Of a stretch of 64,000 nucleotides of DNA, positions 22,401 through 30,653 are shown one piece after another; position 1 is the first letter of the stretch; each line of letters opens with the position of its first letter. The stretch is from Phocaeicola vulgatus ATCC 8482 (lineage in GTDB: Bacteria; Bacteroidota; Bacteroidia; Bacteroidales; Bacteroidaceae). The notes under the pieces are model-generated. The model was not told where the DNA came from, searched no databases, and saw only the letters and a list, made by a program, of their open reading frames with translations. Location: the NCBI RefSeq assembly GCF_000012825.1, contig NC_009614.1:3162001-3226000 (forward strand). The letters are read 5' to 3'. A program made the position numbers and the translations under genes.

Positions 22401-23552
22401 ATGGAAAAAATCTCTTCTGCAGCATTTACTGATACAAAGCCTCATTATGATCTTCTTGATGGATTGAGAGGAGTTGCTGCTCTTATGGTAATATGGTATC
22501 ATGTATTTGAAGGTTTTGCTTTTGCTAGTGCCGGCAATATCGAAACTCTCAACCACGGATATCTTGCTGTGGATTTCTTTTTTATTCTTTCGGGTTTTGT
22601 TATCGGTTATGCGTATGATGACCGTTGGGGGAAGAATTTCACTATGAAAGACTTTTTCAAACGCCGTTTGATCCGTCTTCATCCGATGGTAATTATGGGT
22701 GCTGTTTTGGGAGCTATTACGTTCTGTATTCAGGGTTGTGTGCAATGGGATGGAACGCATGTCGCTATTTCCATGATTATGTTGTCTTTACTTTGTACAA
22801 TATTCTTTATTCCTGCCATGCCGGGTGTGGGATATGAAGTTCGTGGTAATGGTGAGATGTTTCCGTTGAACGGACCTTGCTGGTCCCTGTTTTTTGAGTA
22901 TATAGGTAATATTCTTTATGCGTTGTTCATTCGTCGGTTATCTAATAAAGCATTGGCTGTGCTGGTTGTGATGCTGGGTATGGCATTAGCGTCATTCGCT
23001 GTTTTCAATGTGTCTGGTTATGGGAATATGGGAGTGGGATGGACACTCGACGGAGTGAATTTCTTAGGTGGAACTTTGCGTATGCTTTTCCCATTTTCAT
23101 TGGGTATGTTGATGTCGCGTAACTTCAAGCCTATGAAGGTGAATGGGGCGTTTTGGATATGTACTATTATACTGATTGCGCTGTTCTCGGTTCCTTATCT
23201 GGAAGGATTGGAGCCGATTTGCATGAATGGTATTTATGAAGCTTTTTGTGTAATTGTGGTTTTTCCTTTTCTTGTGTGGCTGGGGGCGTCGGGTACTACT
23301 ACGGATAAGCAGTCTACAAAGATATGCAAGTTCTTGGGAGATATATCCTATCCGGTTTATGTAGTACATTATCCGTTGATGTATTTGTTCTACGCATGGT
23401 TGATTGAGAATAAACTTTATACATTGGGAGAAACTTGGTATGTAGCTGTGGGTGTTTTTGTTTTGAGTGTCATTTTGGCTTGCCTGTGTCTGAAACTGTA
23501 TGATGAGCCTGTGAGAAAATGGCTGACTAAGAAGTTTCTTGCTCCCAAATAA
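22401..23552 (+). CDS. acyltransferase 3 (OafA-like) membrane protein
   Basis: This 383-aa integral membrane acyltransferase probably transfers acetyl or a similar group to a cell-surface sugar. The family N-terminus is clear: YDLLDGLRGVAALMVIWYHVFE with the catalytic-site His, then DFFFILSGFVIGYAYDDRW and FFKRRLIRLHPMVIMG (R-x-x-R/x-P motif). About ten membrane helices follow, ending with YPVYVVHYPLMYLFYAW and LKLYDEPVRKWL, which is the typical C-terminus. The length is normal for the family. The substrate cannot be read from the sequence. Confidence 0.9.
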   Translation: MEKISSAAFTDTKPHYDLLDGLRGVAALMVIWYHVFEGFAFASAGNIETLNHGYLAVDFFFILSGFVIGYAYDDRWGKNFTMKDFFKRRLIRLHPMVIMGAVLGAITFCIQGCVQWDGTHVAISMIMLSLLCTIFFIPAMPGVGYEVRGNGEMFPLNGPCWSLFFEYIGNILYALFIRRLSNKALAVLVVMLGMALASFAVFNVSGYGNMGVGWTLDGVNFLGGTLRMLFPFSLGMLMSRNFKPMKVNGAFWICTIILIALFSVPYLEGLEPICMNGIYEAFCVIVVFPFLVWLGASGTTTDKQSTKICKFLGDISYPVYVVHYPLMYLFYAWLIENKLYTLGETWYVAVGVFVLSVILACLCLKLYDEPVRKWLTKKFLAPK

Positions 23553-23724
23553 AAATACTGTATTTCTTGATTGATGTTCATTAAAAGGGCGGATACTATA
23601 TAAGAAAATATTACAGCTTTGAATAACAGACAATTAGATGAATGGCATCCGATCAGTAAATTCGGATGCCTGCATTGGATTATATCAACTGGGCTTTGGG
23701 GTTGATTTCCTTTTCTGGCAATAG

Positions 23725-24150
23725 TTATATATGCTGATGAGAGCATTCCGAACATAGACCTTTCAGGACATAATTGATACTTTGTACGGTGAATCCGGGA
23801 GGTAGTGTCACGATGGGCACGTGGATACTTTTCATACAAAACGTGCGGTGACAGTTCTCACAGTAGAAGTGAGTGTGGAGGTCGTCTACCTCACAATTGC
23901 AATCATTGCTGCAAACTGCATATTTTAACGATCCTGTACCGTCATCAATGCCATGAATCAGATGATGGGCTAAAAAAAGGGTTATGGTGCGGTAGATGGT
24001 TGATTTGTCTACCGTATCCAATTCGTTTTCCAAATCCAACAGTGAAAATGCTTCTTTGTGCTGCATCATGGTTTTTAGAATAAGCAGACGTATGGCTGTC
24101 GGTTTGATTTCCCGCTGTTCCAGTTTTTTTAAATAGATTGTTTCATTCAT
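23725..24150 (-). CDS. Fur-family metalloregulator
   Basis: This 141-aa repressor has a winged helix (REIKPTAIRLLILKTMMQHKEAFSLLDLENEL, DKSTIYRTITLFLAHHLIHGI) and a C-terminal dimerisation half with metal ligands. HTHFYCENCHRTFC holds the first Cys pair and CSECSHQH the second, the structural Zn4-Cys site. It lies 13 bases after the P-type ATPase gene on the same strand, so it probably senses the metal that pump exports (Zn, or another divalent ion). Which Fur subgroup (Zur, Fur, PerR) cannot be told. Only the transcript from the pump promoter seems to serve it. Confidence 0.87.
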   Translation of the reverse strand: MNETIYLKKLEQREIKPTAIRLLILKTMMQHKEAFSLLDLENELDTVDKSTIYRTITLFLAHHLIHGIDDGTGSLKYAVCSNDCNCEVDDLHTHFYCENCHRTFCMKSIHVPIVTLPPGFTVQSINYVLKGLCSECSHQHI

Positions 24151-24163
24151 AGGTCAAATCATT

Positions 24164-25882
24164 TTATTCTTTCCATTTCTGTATTCTCATTGCATTAAAA
24201 ATGGCGAGTAAAGCTACGCCTACATCTGCAAATATGGCTTCCCACATAGTGGCCATTCCGCCGGCTCCCAATAGCAATACTAACAATTTCACTCCGAATG
24301 CCATTGATATATTTTGCCATACGATGCGATGGGTCTGTTTCCCTATTTTTATAGCTTCCGCCACTTTACTGGGTTGGTCTGTTTGTATCACTACATCCGC
24401 AGTTTCTATAGCAGCGTCACATCCTAGGCCACCCATGGCAATCCCAACATCGCTGAGTGCCAGTACGGGAGTATCATTGATACCGTCTCCTACAAAAGCT
24501 ACACGATTTTCAGAATTTGCTTTTAATTGTTCTAAATGTGCTACCTTACCTTCGGGTAGTAAATCGCCGAAAGCCTGTGTGACACCTATCTTTTCGGCTA
24601 AATTAGAAACAATTGTCTGTTTGTCTCCCGATAATATTTGAATATTATTAATATTTAAGTCTTTCAGTTCGCGGATGGCTTGTACAGCATCTGGTTTTGG
24701 TGTATCCGCCAATGAAAGATATCCCAAATATTTGTTTTCCATTGCACATAACACGATTGTTTCTGTCATGTCGCTGATTTCATAGGGAAAAGAGATGCCG
24801 TATTTTGATAATAACCGTGTATTTCCTACATATACTTCTTTACCGTTTGTTACGGCTTTTATTCCATATCCGGCAAATTCGGTTATTTTCAGTGACGAGT
24901 TAAGGGATATACTTTGTTCTTCTGCATATTTGACAATGGCTTTTGCGATAGGATGATTGCTGAAACTCTCTATAGAGGCGATAAGTTGAAGCAGTTCTTT
25001 TTGCGAAACACCTTCGGCTGCCGATATTGCCTGGACACTGAATACACCTTGGGTGAGTGTTCCGGTTTTATCGAATACTACGGTGTTTATTTGGGTTATG
25101 GCATCTAGATAATTACCCCCTTTGAAAAGAATCCCTTTGTGAGATGCGGCACCAATACCTCCAAAGTATCCTAATGGAATGCTGACCACTAATGCGCAAG
25201 GACATGATATGACTAGGAATACTAAAGCCCGATAGAACCAATCATCAAAAACAAAAATGAATTCAGGTTTTATCAGAGAGTATAAATAGGGGAGTATGAC
25301 AACTAGTATCGCCAGTCCTGTCACTATCGGTGTATAAATTCGTGCAAAACGGCGGATAAATAATTCGGCAGGGGCTTTTCTTTCTGCTGCATCTTGTACT
25401 AAAGTGAGGATACGTGCTAACGTACTTTGATCATACGGTTTGTTTACTTTGATCCGTACCACTTTATCTGAAGCGATCATTCCTGCTAAAACTTCTTCTT
25501 GTTTATATAGAGTCCGGGGAACACTTTCTCCGGTTAGGGCGGCCGTATTAAATGAAGCGGAATCTTCCAGCAAAAATCCGTCTAGAGGTACTTTTTCTCC
25601 AACTTTTACTTCAATGGTTTCTCCTGGCTGTACTTTTTCCGGTACTGTTATTTTATATGTGTTGTTATATATTACAGTGGCTGTTTCGGGACGTACATCC
25701 AATAATGCTTTGATGTCGCTGCGTGCTTTGTGTACAGCTTTGTGTTGGAACCATTCACCTATGAGATAGAACAGAATAACGGCAATACCTTCCCAGTATT
25801 CTCCTAGATAGAATGCTCCTGATACAGCTATTCCCATTAAAGTGAATTCATTGAAAACTGATTCTAATTTTATTTTTTTCAT
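24164..25882 (-). CDS. CPx-type heavy-metal P-type ATPase (ZntA/CadA-like)
   Basis: This 572-aa pump exports divalent heavy metal ions, probably Zn/Cd/Co. Seen in order are the actuator motif LTGESVP, the metal-binding membrane motif SCPCALVVSIP, the phosphorylation motif DKTGTLTQG, the HP motif of the P1B family (FSNHPIAKAIV) and the hinge VAFVGDGINDTPVLALSDVGIAMG. It lacks an N-terminal metal-binding domain and starts at what is normally the third membrane helix (NEFTLMGIAVSGAFYLGEYWEGIAVILFYLIGE). It is thus shorter than the usual ~620-700 aa. No coding remnant is visible upstream. It is coupled to the Fur-family gene. Confidence 0.9.
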   Translation of the reverse strand: MKKIKLESVFNEFTLMGIAVSGAFYLGEYWEGIAVILFYLIGEWFQHKAVHKARSDIKALLDVRPETATVIYNNTYKITVPEKVQPGETIEVKVGEKVPLDGFLLEDSASFNTAALTGESVPRTLYKQEEVLAGMIASDKVVRIKVNKPYDQSTLARILTLVQDAAERKAPAELFIRRFARIYTPIVTGLAILVVILPYLYSLIKPEFIFVFDDWFYRALVFLVISCPCALVVSIPLGYFGGIGAASHKGILFKGGNYLDAITQINTVVFDKTGTLTQGVFSVQAISAAEGVSQKELLQLIASIESFSNHPIAKAIVKYAEEQSISLNSSLKITEFAGYGIKAVTNGKEVYVGNTRLLSKYGISFPYEISDMTETIVLCAMENKYLGYLSLADTPKPDAVQAIRELKDLNINNIQILSGDKQTIVSNLAEKIGVTQAFGDLLPEGKVAHLEQLKANSENRVAFVGDGINDTPVLALSDVGIAMGGLGCDAAIETADVVIQTDQPSKVAEAIKIGKQTHRIVWQNISMAFGVKLLVLLLGAGGMATMWEAIFADVGVALLAIFNAMRIQKWKE

Positions 25883-25979
25883 TGTTTCTTTTTATTTATG
25901 ACAACAAAGATAGCGGAAAGAAGATGCAACTAAATTGCAAATTATATTGTACCTTTACATCGGGTAATTTTTTATATAC

Positions 25980-26798
25980 ATGAAAAAACGATATTGGGCT
26001 TTTTTGATAGGAAGCTGGTGTTTGTCTGTAGGAATGCAGGCAGCTAAGGTGGATACTTTGTCGGTACATAGCGATGCAATGAATAAAGAGGTTCAGGTAA
26101 TTACCATCTGTCCGGATAAAGCCATGGCAGGTGAAAAATGTCCCGTACTTTATCTGCTTCACGGATATGGGGGCAATGCGGGAACATGGCTCGGGATAAA
26201 ACCGGAATTACCTCGGATAGCTGATAAGGAAGGAATCATTTTTGTTTGTCCGGACGGGAAGAACAGTTGGTATTGGGACAGCCCTTTGAACAAGGAGTAC
26301 CGTTATGAAACATTCGTGTCAAAAGAATTGGTGAACTATATTGATAAGAATTTTACTACGAAAGCGGAGAGAGGGGGACGTGCTGTCACCGGGTTAAGTA
26401 TGGGTGGTCATGGAAGTTTATGGTTATCCATCCGTCATAAAGATGTCTTTGGAGGAGGAGGTAGTATGAGTGGAGGTTTAGATATCCGTCCGTTTCCCAA
26501 TAATTGGGAGATGAAGAAGCAATTAGGTGAAGAAGCGAGCAACAAGCAGAGATGGGACGAACATACGGTAATTAATCAGTTGGATAAGATAAAGAATGGT
26601 GATTTGGCTGTTATAATAGATTGCGGTTGTGATGATTTTTTTCTGGAAGTGAATAAGGCTGTACACGAAAAACTGTTGAAGAAGAAAATAAATCATGACT
26701 TTATCATCCGTCCGGGTGGGCATACAGGCAGGTATTGGAATAATGCCATAGACTATCAAATACTATTTTTCAGTAAGTTCTTTAATAAATCGAAATAA
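25980..26798 (+). CDS. secreted esterase (alpha/beta hydrolase, esterase D/CE1-like)
   Basis: This 272-aa protein has a signal peptide (MKKRYWAFLIGSWCLSVGMQAA) and an alpha/beta-hydrolase fold. The oxyanion region is PVLYLLHGYGGNAGTW, the nucleophile Ser lies in VTGLSMGGHGSLWLS (G-x-S-x-G), the probable Asp is in IIDCGCDDFF and the His in RPGGHTGRYW. Such putative esterases of the PF00756 family include feruloyl and S-formylglutathione esterases. A periplasmic location argues for a polysaccharide- or ester-degrading role. The SDR gene follows after 4 bases. Confidence 0.87.
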   Translation: MKKRYWAFLIGSWCLSVGMQAAKVDTLSVHSDAMNKEVQVITICPDKAMAGEKCPVLYLLHGYGGNAGTWLGIKPELPRIADKEGIIFVCPDGKNSWYWDSPLNKEYRYETFVSKELVNYIDKNFTTKAERGGRAVTGLSMGGHGSLWLSIRHKDVFGGGGSMSGGLDIRPFPNNWEMKKQLGEEASNKQRWDEHTVINQLDKIKNGDLAVIIDCGCDDFFLEVNKAVHEKLLKKKINHDFIIRPGGHTGRYWNNAIDYQILFFSKFFNKSK

Positions 26799-26802
26799 TA
26801 AA

Positions 26803-27561
26803 ATGGATAAGATTGTTTTTATCACAGGAGCTTCCAGCGGTATCGGTGCCGGATGCGCTCGCAAGTTTGCTTCACAGGGAGCAAGTTTGATTTTAAATGC
26901 CCGTAACGTAAATAAACTGAGTGCATTGAAAGAAGAATTAGAAAAGCAATATGGTGCGAAAATATATTTGCTTCCTTTTGACGTGCGCGACCGTAAAGCG
27001 GCAACGTCTGCTTTGGAATCATTGCCCAAGGAATGGCAATCCATTGATATATTGGTGAATAATGCTGGGTTGGTTATCGGTACGGATAAAGAACAGGAAG
27101 GCAGTCTGGATGAGTGGGATATTGTCATAGATACTAATATTAAGGCTTTGCTGGCAATGACACGCCTGATCGTACCGGGAATGGTGGAACGTAAACGAGG
27201 ACATATTATTAATATTGGTTCTATTGCCGGAGATGCTGCTTATCCGGGAGGTAGTGTGTATTGTGCTACAAAGGCTGCTGTGAAAGCTTTATCGGATGGA
27301 CTGCGTATAGATTTAGTTGATACTCCATTGAGAGTGACTAATATCAAACCGGGGCTGGTGGAAACAAATTTTTCAGTTGTTCGTTTCCGGGGAGATAAGG
27401 AAAAGGCGGATAATGTATATAAAGGCATTCGTCCATTGACGGGAGATGATATTGCGGAAACGGTTTATTTTGCAGCTTCCGTACCGGAATATATGCAGAT
27501 TGCAGAAATGTTGGTTATGCCTACTAATCAAGCTACAGGGACAATTGTTTCACGTAAATAA
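26803..27561 (+). CDS. short-chain dehydrogenase (YdfG-like)
   Basis: This 252-aa classical SDR has the NAD(P)-binding ITGASSGIGAGCARKF at 6-21, followed by NARN (NADP preference). It then has NNAG (about 87-90), the catalytic Ser in IGSIAGDAAYPG and Y-C-A-T-K. Downstream INIKPGLVETNFS fits the YdfG / serine 3-dehydrogenase (malonic semialdehyde reductase) subgroup. It is translationally close to the esterase gene (4-base gap) and ends at a strong terminator. The substrate is not certain. Confidence 0.9.
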   Translation: MDKIVFITGASSGIGAGCARKFASQGASLILNARNVNKLSALKEELEKQYGAKIYLLPFDVRDRKAATSALESLPKEWQSIDILVNNAGLVIGTDKEQEGSLDEWDIVIDTNIKALLAMTRLIVPGMVERKRGHIINIGSIAGDAAYPGGSVYCATKAAVKALSDGLRIDLVDTPLRVTNIKPGLVETNFSVVRFRGDKEKADNVYKGIRPLTGDDIAETVYFAASVPEYMQIAEMLVMPTNQATGTIVSRK

Positions 27562-27584
27562 AAGAGGTGGACAGAGATATAAAT

Positions 27585-27618
27585 AAAGGCGGCCCTTTAA
27601 TAAAAGCCGCCTTTATTC
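27585..27618. terminator. terminator after SDR gene
   Basis: AAAGGCGGC (27585-27593) pairs with GCCGCCTTT (27606-27614), followed by T-rich sequence on the plus strand. It may also serve the convergent short gene. Confidence 0.85.
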
Positions 27619-27656
27619 TTACTTTCTCATTTTACCTTCTTACCTTAAAAAAACAA

Positions 27657-27905
27657 TTATAATTCAATAATCAATGATTGACGTGCACCGACTGTCATAT
27701 TTTTGGTAAGGTCAATTTTTTTGCCACTGATAAGTTCTTTACCGCTTTTTGAATCATTTGTCATTATGCGGTAGTGGTCATTTGCCACCACTTGTTCGGC
27801 ATCGGTGCTGTTTAGGACAATGAGTTCAGTTTTCCCAGAATTAGTACGTGCGTACATATATATTCCGTGTTGGGGAATATGGTACTTAACTGTTTTCTTT
27901 TCCAT
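27657..27905 (-). CDS. orphan GH13 (cyclomaltodextrinase) C-terminal domain
   Basis: This 82-aa protein looks like the all-beta C-terminal domain of SusA/neopullulanase enzymes: YHIPQHGIYMYARTN, ELIVLNSTDAEQVV, GKELISGKKIDLTKNMTVGARQSLIIEL. No catalytic barrel or signal peptide is encoded nearby, so it is either a remnant of a GH13 gene or a free-standing beta domain. It has its own ATG and a TAAATTTG box upstream on the minus strand (27945-27938), which speaks against a dead fragment. Function unknown. Confidence 0.65.
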   Translation of the reverse strand: MEKKTVKYHIPQHGIYMYARTNSGKTELIVLNSTDAEQVVANDHYRIMTNDSKSGKELISGKKIDLTKNMTVGARQSLIIEL

Positions 27906-28023
27906 CTTCGTTTAATTTAGTTTGGTTTTACGGCGGCAAATTTATATGTTTTTCAGCATATCTTATATAACTAATCGTTCAAAAATCATAATAAATCATT
28001 CATTTCTTAATCTATATCAATAA

Positions 28024-28059
28024 AAAATCCTCTTCCACATATTAGTTGAAGAGGATTTT
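28024..28059 (-). terminator. terminator of methylmalonyl-CoA decarboxylase operon
   Basis: AAAATCCTCTTC and GAAGAGGATTTT form a perfect 12-bp stem, with T-rich sequence on the minus side, 20 bases after the last gene of the operon. Confidence 0.85.
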
Positions 28060-28079
28060 ATTTATTGTTGTTCAATGAA

Positions 28080-29249
28080 TTACATCAAGAACCCAAGTAA
28101 AATACCGGCAGCTACGGCAGAACCGATTACACCGGCTACGTTGGGACCCATGGCATGCATCAGCAAGTAGTTGGTAGGATCATATTCCAGACCGATAACC
28201 TGAGAGATACGTGCCGAGTCAGGAACAGCAGATACACCGGCATTACCGATAAGCGGATTGATTTTGTTATCCTTACCTAATACCAAGTTGAATATCTTTA
28301 CGAAGATAACTCCCGAAGCGGTAGCAATGATGAATGACAATGCACCCAGCGCGAAAATCAAAATCGAATCAATGGTAAGGAATTCTGAAGCTTGCGTGGA
28401 AGCACCTACTGTCAATCCTAATAAGATGGTAATGGTATCAATCAGCGGACCGCGGGCAGTTTCTGCCAAGCGACGGGTTACACCGCTTTCTTTCAATAAG
28501 TTACCAAAGAAAAGCATACCCAATAGAGGCAGACCCGACGGAACCAGAAAACAAGTAAGCAACAAACCAATGATAGGGAACATTACTTTTTCTGTATGAG
28601 AAACGACGCGTGGTGGTTTCATACGGATCAAACGTTCGTGCTTGGTAGTGAGCAGACGCATGATAGGCGGCTGGATAACCGGTACCAATGCCATGTATGA
28701 ATAGGCAGATACCGCAATAGCTCCCATCAGGTTAGGCGCCAGTTTGGATGAAAGGAAGATTGCTGTCGGACCGTCCGCACCACCGATGATGCCGATAGCA
28801 CCAGCCTGCATCGGATCAAAGCCCATTGCCAATGCAATCATGTATGCACCGAAAATACCAAACTGTGCGGCAGCACCAATCAACATCAGTTTAGGATTTG
28901 AAATCAATGCCGAGAAATCCGTCATTGCACCGATACCTAAAAAGATAAGTGGTGGATACCATCCGGAGGTAACTCCTTGATATAAAATATTAAGAACAGA
29001 ACCTTCCTCATAGATGCCGACTTTCAGTCCGGCTTCCATGTTGAAAGGAATATTACCGATCAAGATACCGAAACCGATAGGAATGAGCAACATCGGCTCA
29101 AATTCCTTGGCCACGGCAAGGTATATGAAGAATAAACCTATCAGGATCATTACGATATGACCAACAGTAGCATTGGCAAAACCCGTATATGTCCAAAAGT
29201 CAGCTAGGTTATTCCCTAAAAAGTTGATAAATTCTCCCATATTATTCAA
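28080..29249 (-). CDS. mmdB: Na+-translocating decarboxylase beta subunit (MmdB/OadB-like)
   Basis: This 389-aa membrane subunit couples decarboxylation of the carboxybiotin intermediate to export of Na+. About ten helices are visible. Family motifs are YQGVTSGWYPPLIFLGIGAMTDF, GIIGGADGPTAIFLSSKLAP (with the functionally important Asp) and NPLIGNAGVSAVPDSARISQ. It overlaps the biotin-carrier gene by 8 bases and is last in the operon. With mmdA, the carrier and the gamma-like subunit it completes methylmalonyl-CoA decarboxylase, which makes propionyl-CoA in the succinate-propionate pathway. Oxaloacetate decarboxylase is less likely because mce leads the operon. Confidence 0.92.
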   Translation of the reverse strand: MNNMGEFINFLGNNLADFWTYTGFANATVGHIVMILIGLFFIYLAVAKEFEPMLLIPIGFGILIGNIPFNMEAGLKVGIYEEGSVLNILYQGVTSGWYPPLIFLGIGAMTDFSALISNPKLMLIGAAAQFGIFGAYMIALAMGFDPMQAGAIGIIGGADGPTAIFLSSKLAPNLMGAIAVSAYSYMALVPVIQPPIMRLLTTKHERLIRMKPPRVVSHTEKVMFPIIGLLLTCFLVPSGLPLLGMLFFGNLLKESGVTRRLAETARGPLIDTITILLGLTVGASTQASEFLTIDSILIFALGALSFIIATASGVIFVKIFNLVLGKDNKINPLIGNAGVSAVPDSARISQVIGLEYDPTNYLLMHAMGPNVAGVIGSAVAAGILLGFLM

Positions 29250-29676
29250 TAATTACAAGGTCAGTACCTTCGAGAACGGATTCTCCTTTACTTACATTGA
29301 TTGCGGTGATCTTGCCGTCTTTGTCTGCATTGATGTTATTTTCCATCTTCATAGCTTCAAGGATAATGATGGTTTGCCCCTTTTTTACGGTATCACCCAC
29401 ATTTACCTTGATATCAAGGATTACCCCCGGCAACGGAGATTTAACGCCCGATTTACCTGTAGAAGTTGCAGCAGGCTTTACTACTGTAGCTGGTGCCGGA
29501 GCAGGGCTGGTTGATACAGGACGAACTACCGGTTTCACTACAGCTTTCGGAGCTTTTTCCATTTCCACTTTGTAAGGAGTACCGTTCACTTCAACATGAG
29601 CGATATTGTCTTCTATATCTCCAATGGCAACTTTGTATACGTTACCGTTGATCTTATATTTATATTCTTTCATCAT
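29242..29676 (-). CDS. mmdC: biotin carrier subunit (MmdC-like)
   Basis: This 144-aa biotinyl protein has an N-terminal ~50-residue beta domain (KYKINGNVYKVAIGDIEDNIAHVEVNGTPYKV, split). A Pro/Ala-rich flexible linker follows (about 54-75, PVSTSPAPAPATVVKPA), then a C-terminal biotinyl domain with the acceptor Lys in LEAMKMEN (about 108-115). It carries CO2 from the carboxyltransferase MmdA to the membrane subunit MmdB. It is in the middle of the operon, 20 bases after the gamma-like gene and overlapping mmdB. Confidence 0.93.
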   Translation of the reverse strand: MMKEYKYKINGNVYKVAIGDIEDNIAHVEVNGTPYKVEMEKAPKAVVKPVVRPVSTSPAPAPATVVKPAATSTGKSGVKSPLPGVILDIKVNVGDTVKKGQTIIILEAMKMENNINADKDGKITAINVSKGESVLEGTDLVIIE

Positions 29677-29696
29677 TTTATCTTTTTATTGGTGAC

Positions 29697-30632
29697 TTAC
29701 TTTTTGTGGGGAGTTTCACGCAAGGTATAAATCTTGGAACTCCACGGTGAATAACTACGTTTTACACGGGTAATGGTAAGAACGGTTTCTTCCACGTCAT
29801 GTACATCGCTTTGCATTTCATGCATGGCCATGGCGATAGCGGCGAATACTTCGCCCGGAGCTTCACCCAATTTCTTTTCTTTGGCTTCTTGCTTGTCGGT
29901 AATACCTTTTACCTTCATGGCATTGCGCTTGCTCAGGTTTACAGAAATCTTACCTACACATTTGAAGAGAATGAAAAGTAAAAGAAGACCGCAGAATACA
30001 ACGCTCATAGCAGAGATGGCCATACCGATACCACTACCGTCGTGTTCTTCGAATTTTTCCATCTTTGCATGACTGTTGATAGTCTTGTTATTGGTGCTCG
30101 GAGTCACATATTTGTCTGCGCTGGAACCTTTCACCTCCCATTCATTTGCTGCGTCGCTGACACGTGCGTATGATTGGTTTGCTTGCAATGTGCCTGCCGG
30201 AACAATAATCTGATCCAATAATTTTTTGCCTGAATCATACAATCCAATCCAATTGTCGGTTGCGGCATTCAGTGTGAAATTAGTGTGGAAAGTACCGCGG
30301 TTGGGTTCGCCGTCTGCCCAGAATAAAGCGTGCTGGCGAGGTTTGACCAAAGTCAATACATCACCTTTAGGGATAAAATAAGTAGCAGTATCTCCAGGCT
30401 GGCTGCTCACCTTCAGTAAACAACCGGCAAGGTCTGCGCTACCAAATGATCTGTTGAATATTTCAATCCATGCGCTGTGTACTCCGTAGTCATCCTGGAA
30501 ATTGCTTTCATTTTCAATCAGCACTTCATTCAGTACCAGCTTGGTGTTCGATTTCTGTTCTCCACAAGAACATAACCCCACCATCAGCAGCAAAGAAAGG
30601 AATATTCCTATATTTAATTTCTTCATGTTCAA
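29697..30632 (-). CDS. lipoprotein with lamin-tail domain fused to OadG/MmdD-like subunit
   Basis: This 311-aa protein is an unusual fusion. Residues 1-23 are a lipoprotein signal (LMVGLCSC). Residues about 32-170 resemble an LTD (lamin-tail) beta domain: LVLNEVLIENESNFQDDYGVHSAWIEIFNRS, GTFHTNFTLNAATDNWIGLYD. A membrane helix lies at about 203-226, and the C-terminal cytoplasmic tail (GEVFAAIAMAMHEMQSDVHDVEETVLTITRV) matches the OadG_gamma subunit of Na+-pumping decarboxylases. The gamma part anchors the complex; the surface LTD part has no known role there. It sits between mmdA and mmdC. Confidence 0.85.
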   Translation of the reverse strand: MNMKKLNIGIFLSLLLMVGLCSCGEQKSNTKLVLNEVLIENESNFQDDYGVHSAWIEIFNRSFGSADLAGCLLKVSSQPGDTATYFIPKGDVLTLVKPRQHALFWADGEPNRGTFHTNFTLNAATDNWIGLYDSGKKLLDQIIVPAGTLQANQSYARVSDAANEWEVKGSSADKYVTPSTNNKTINSHAKMEKFEEHDGSGIGMAISAMSVVFCGLLLLFILFKCVGKISVNLSKRNAMKVKGITDKQEAKEKKLGEAPGEVFAAIAMAMHEMQSDVHDVEETVLTITRVKRSYSPWSSKIYTLRETPHKK

Positions 30633-30653
30633 TTCTCAGTTTTTAATTTTTAA

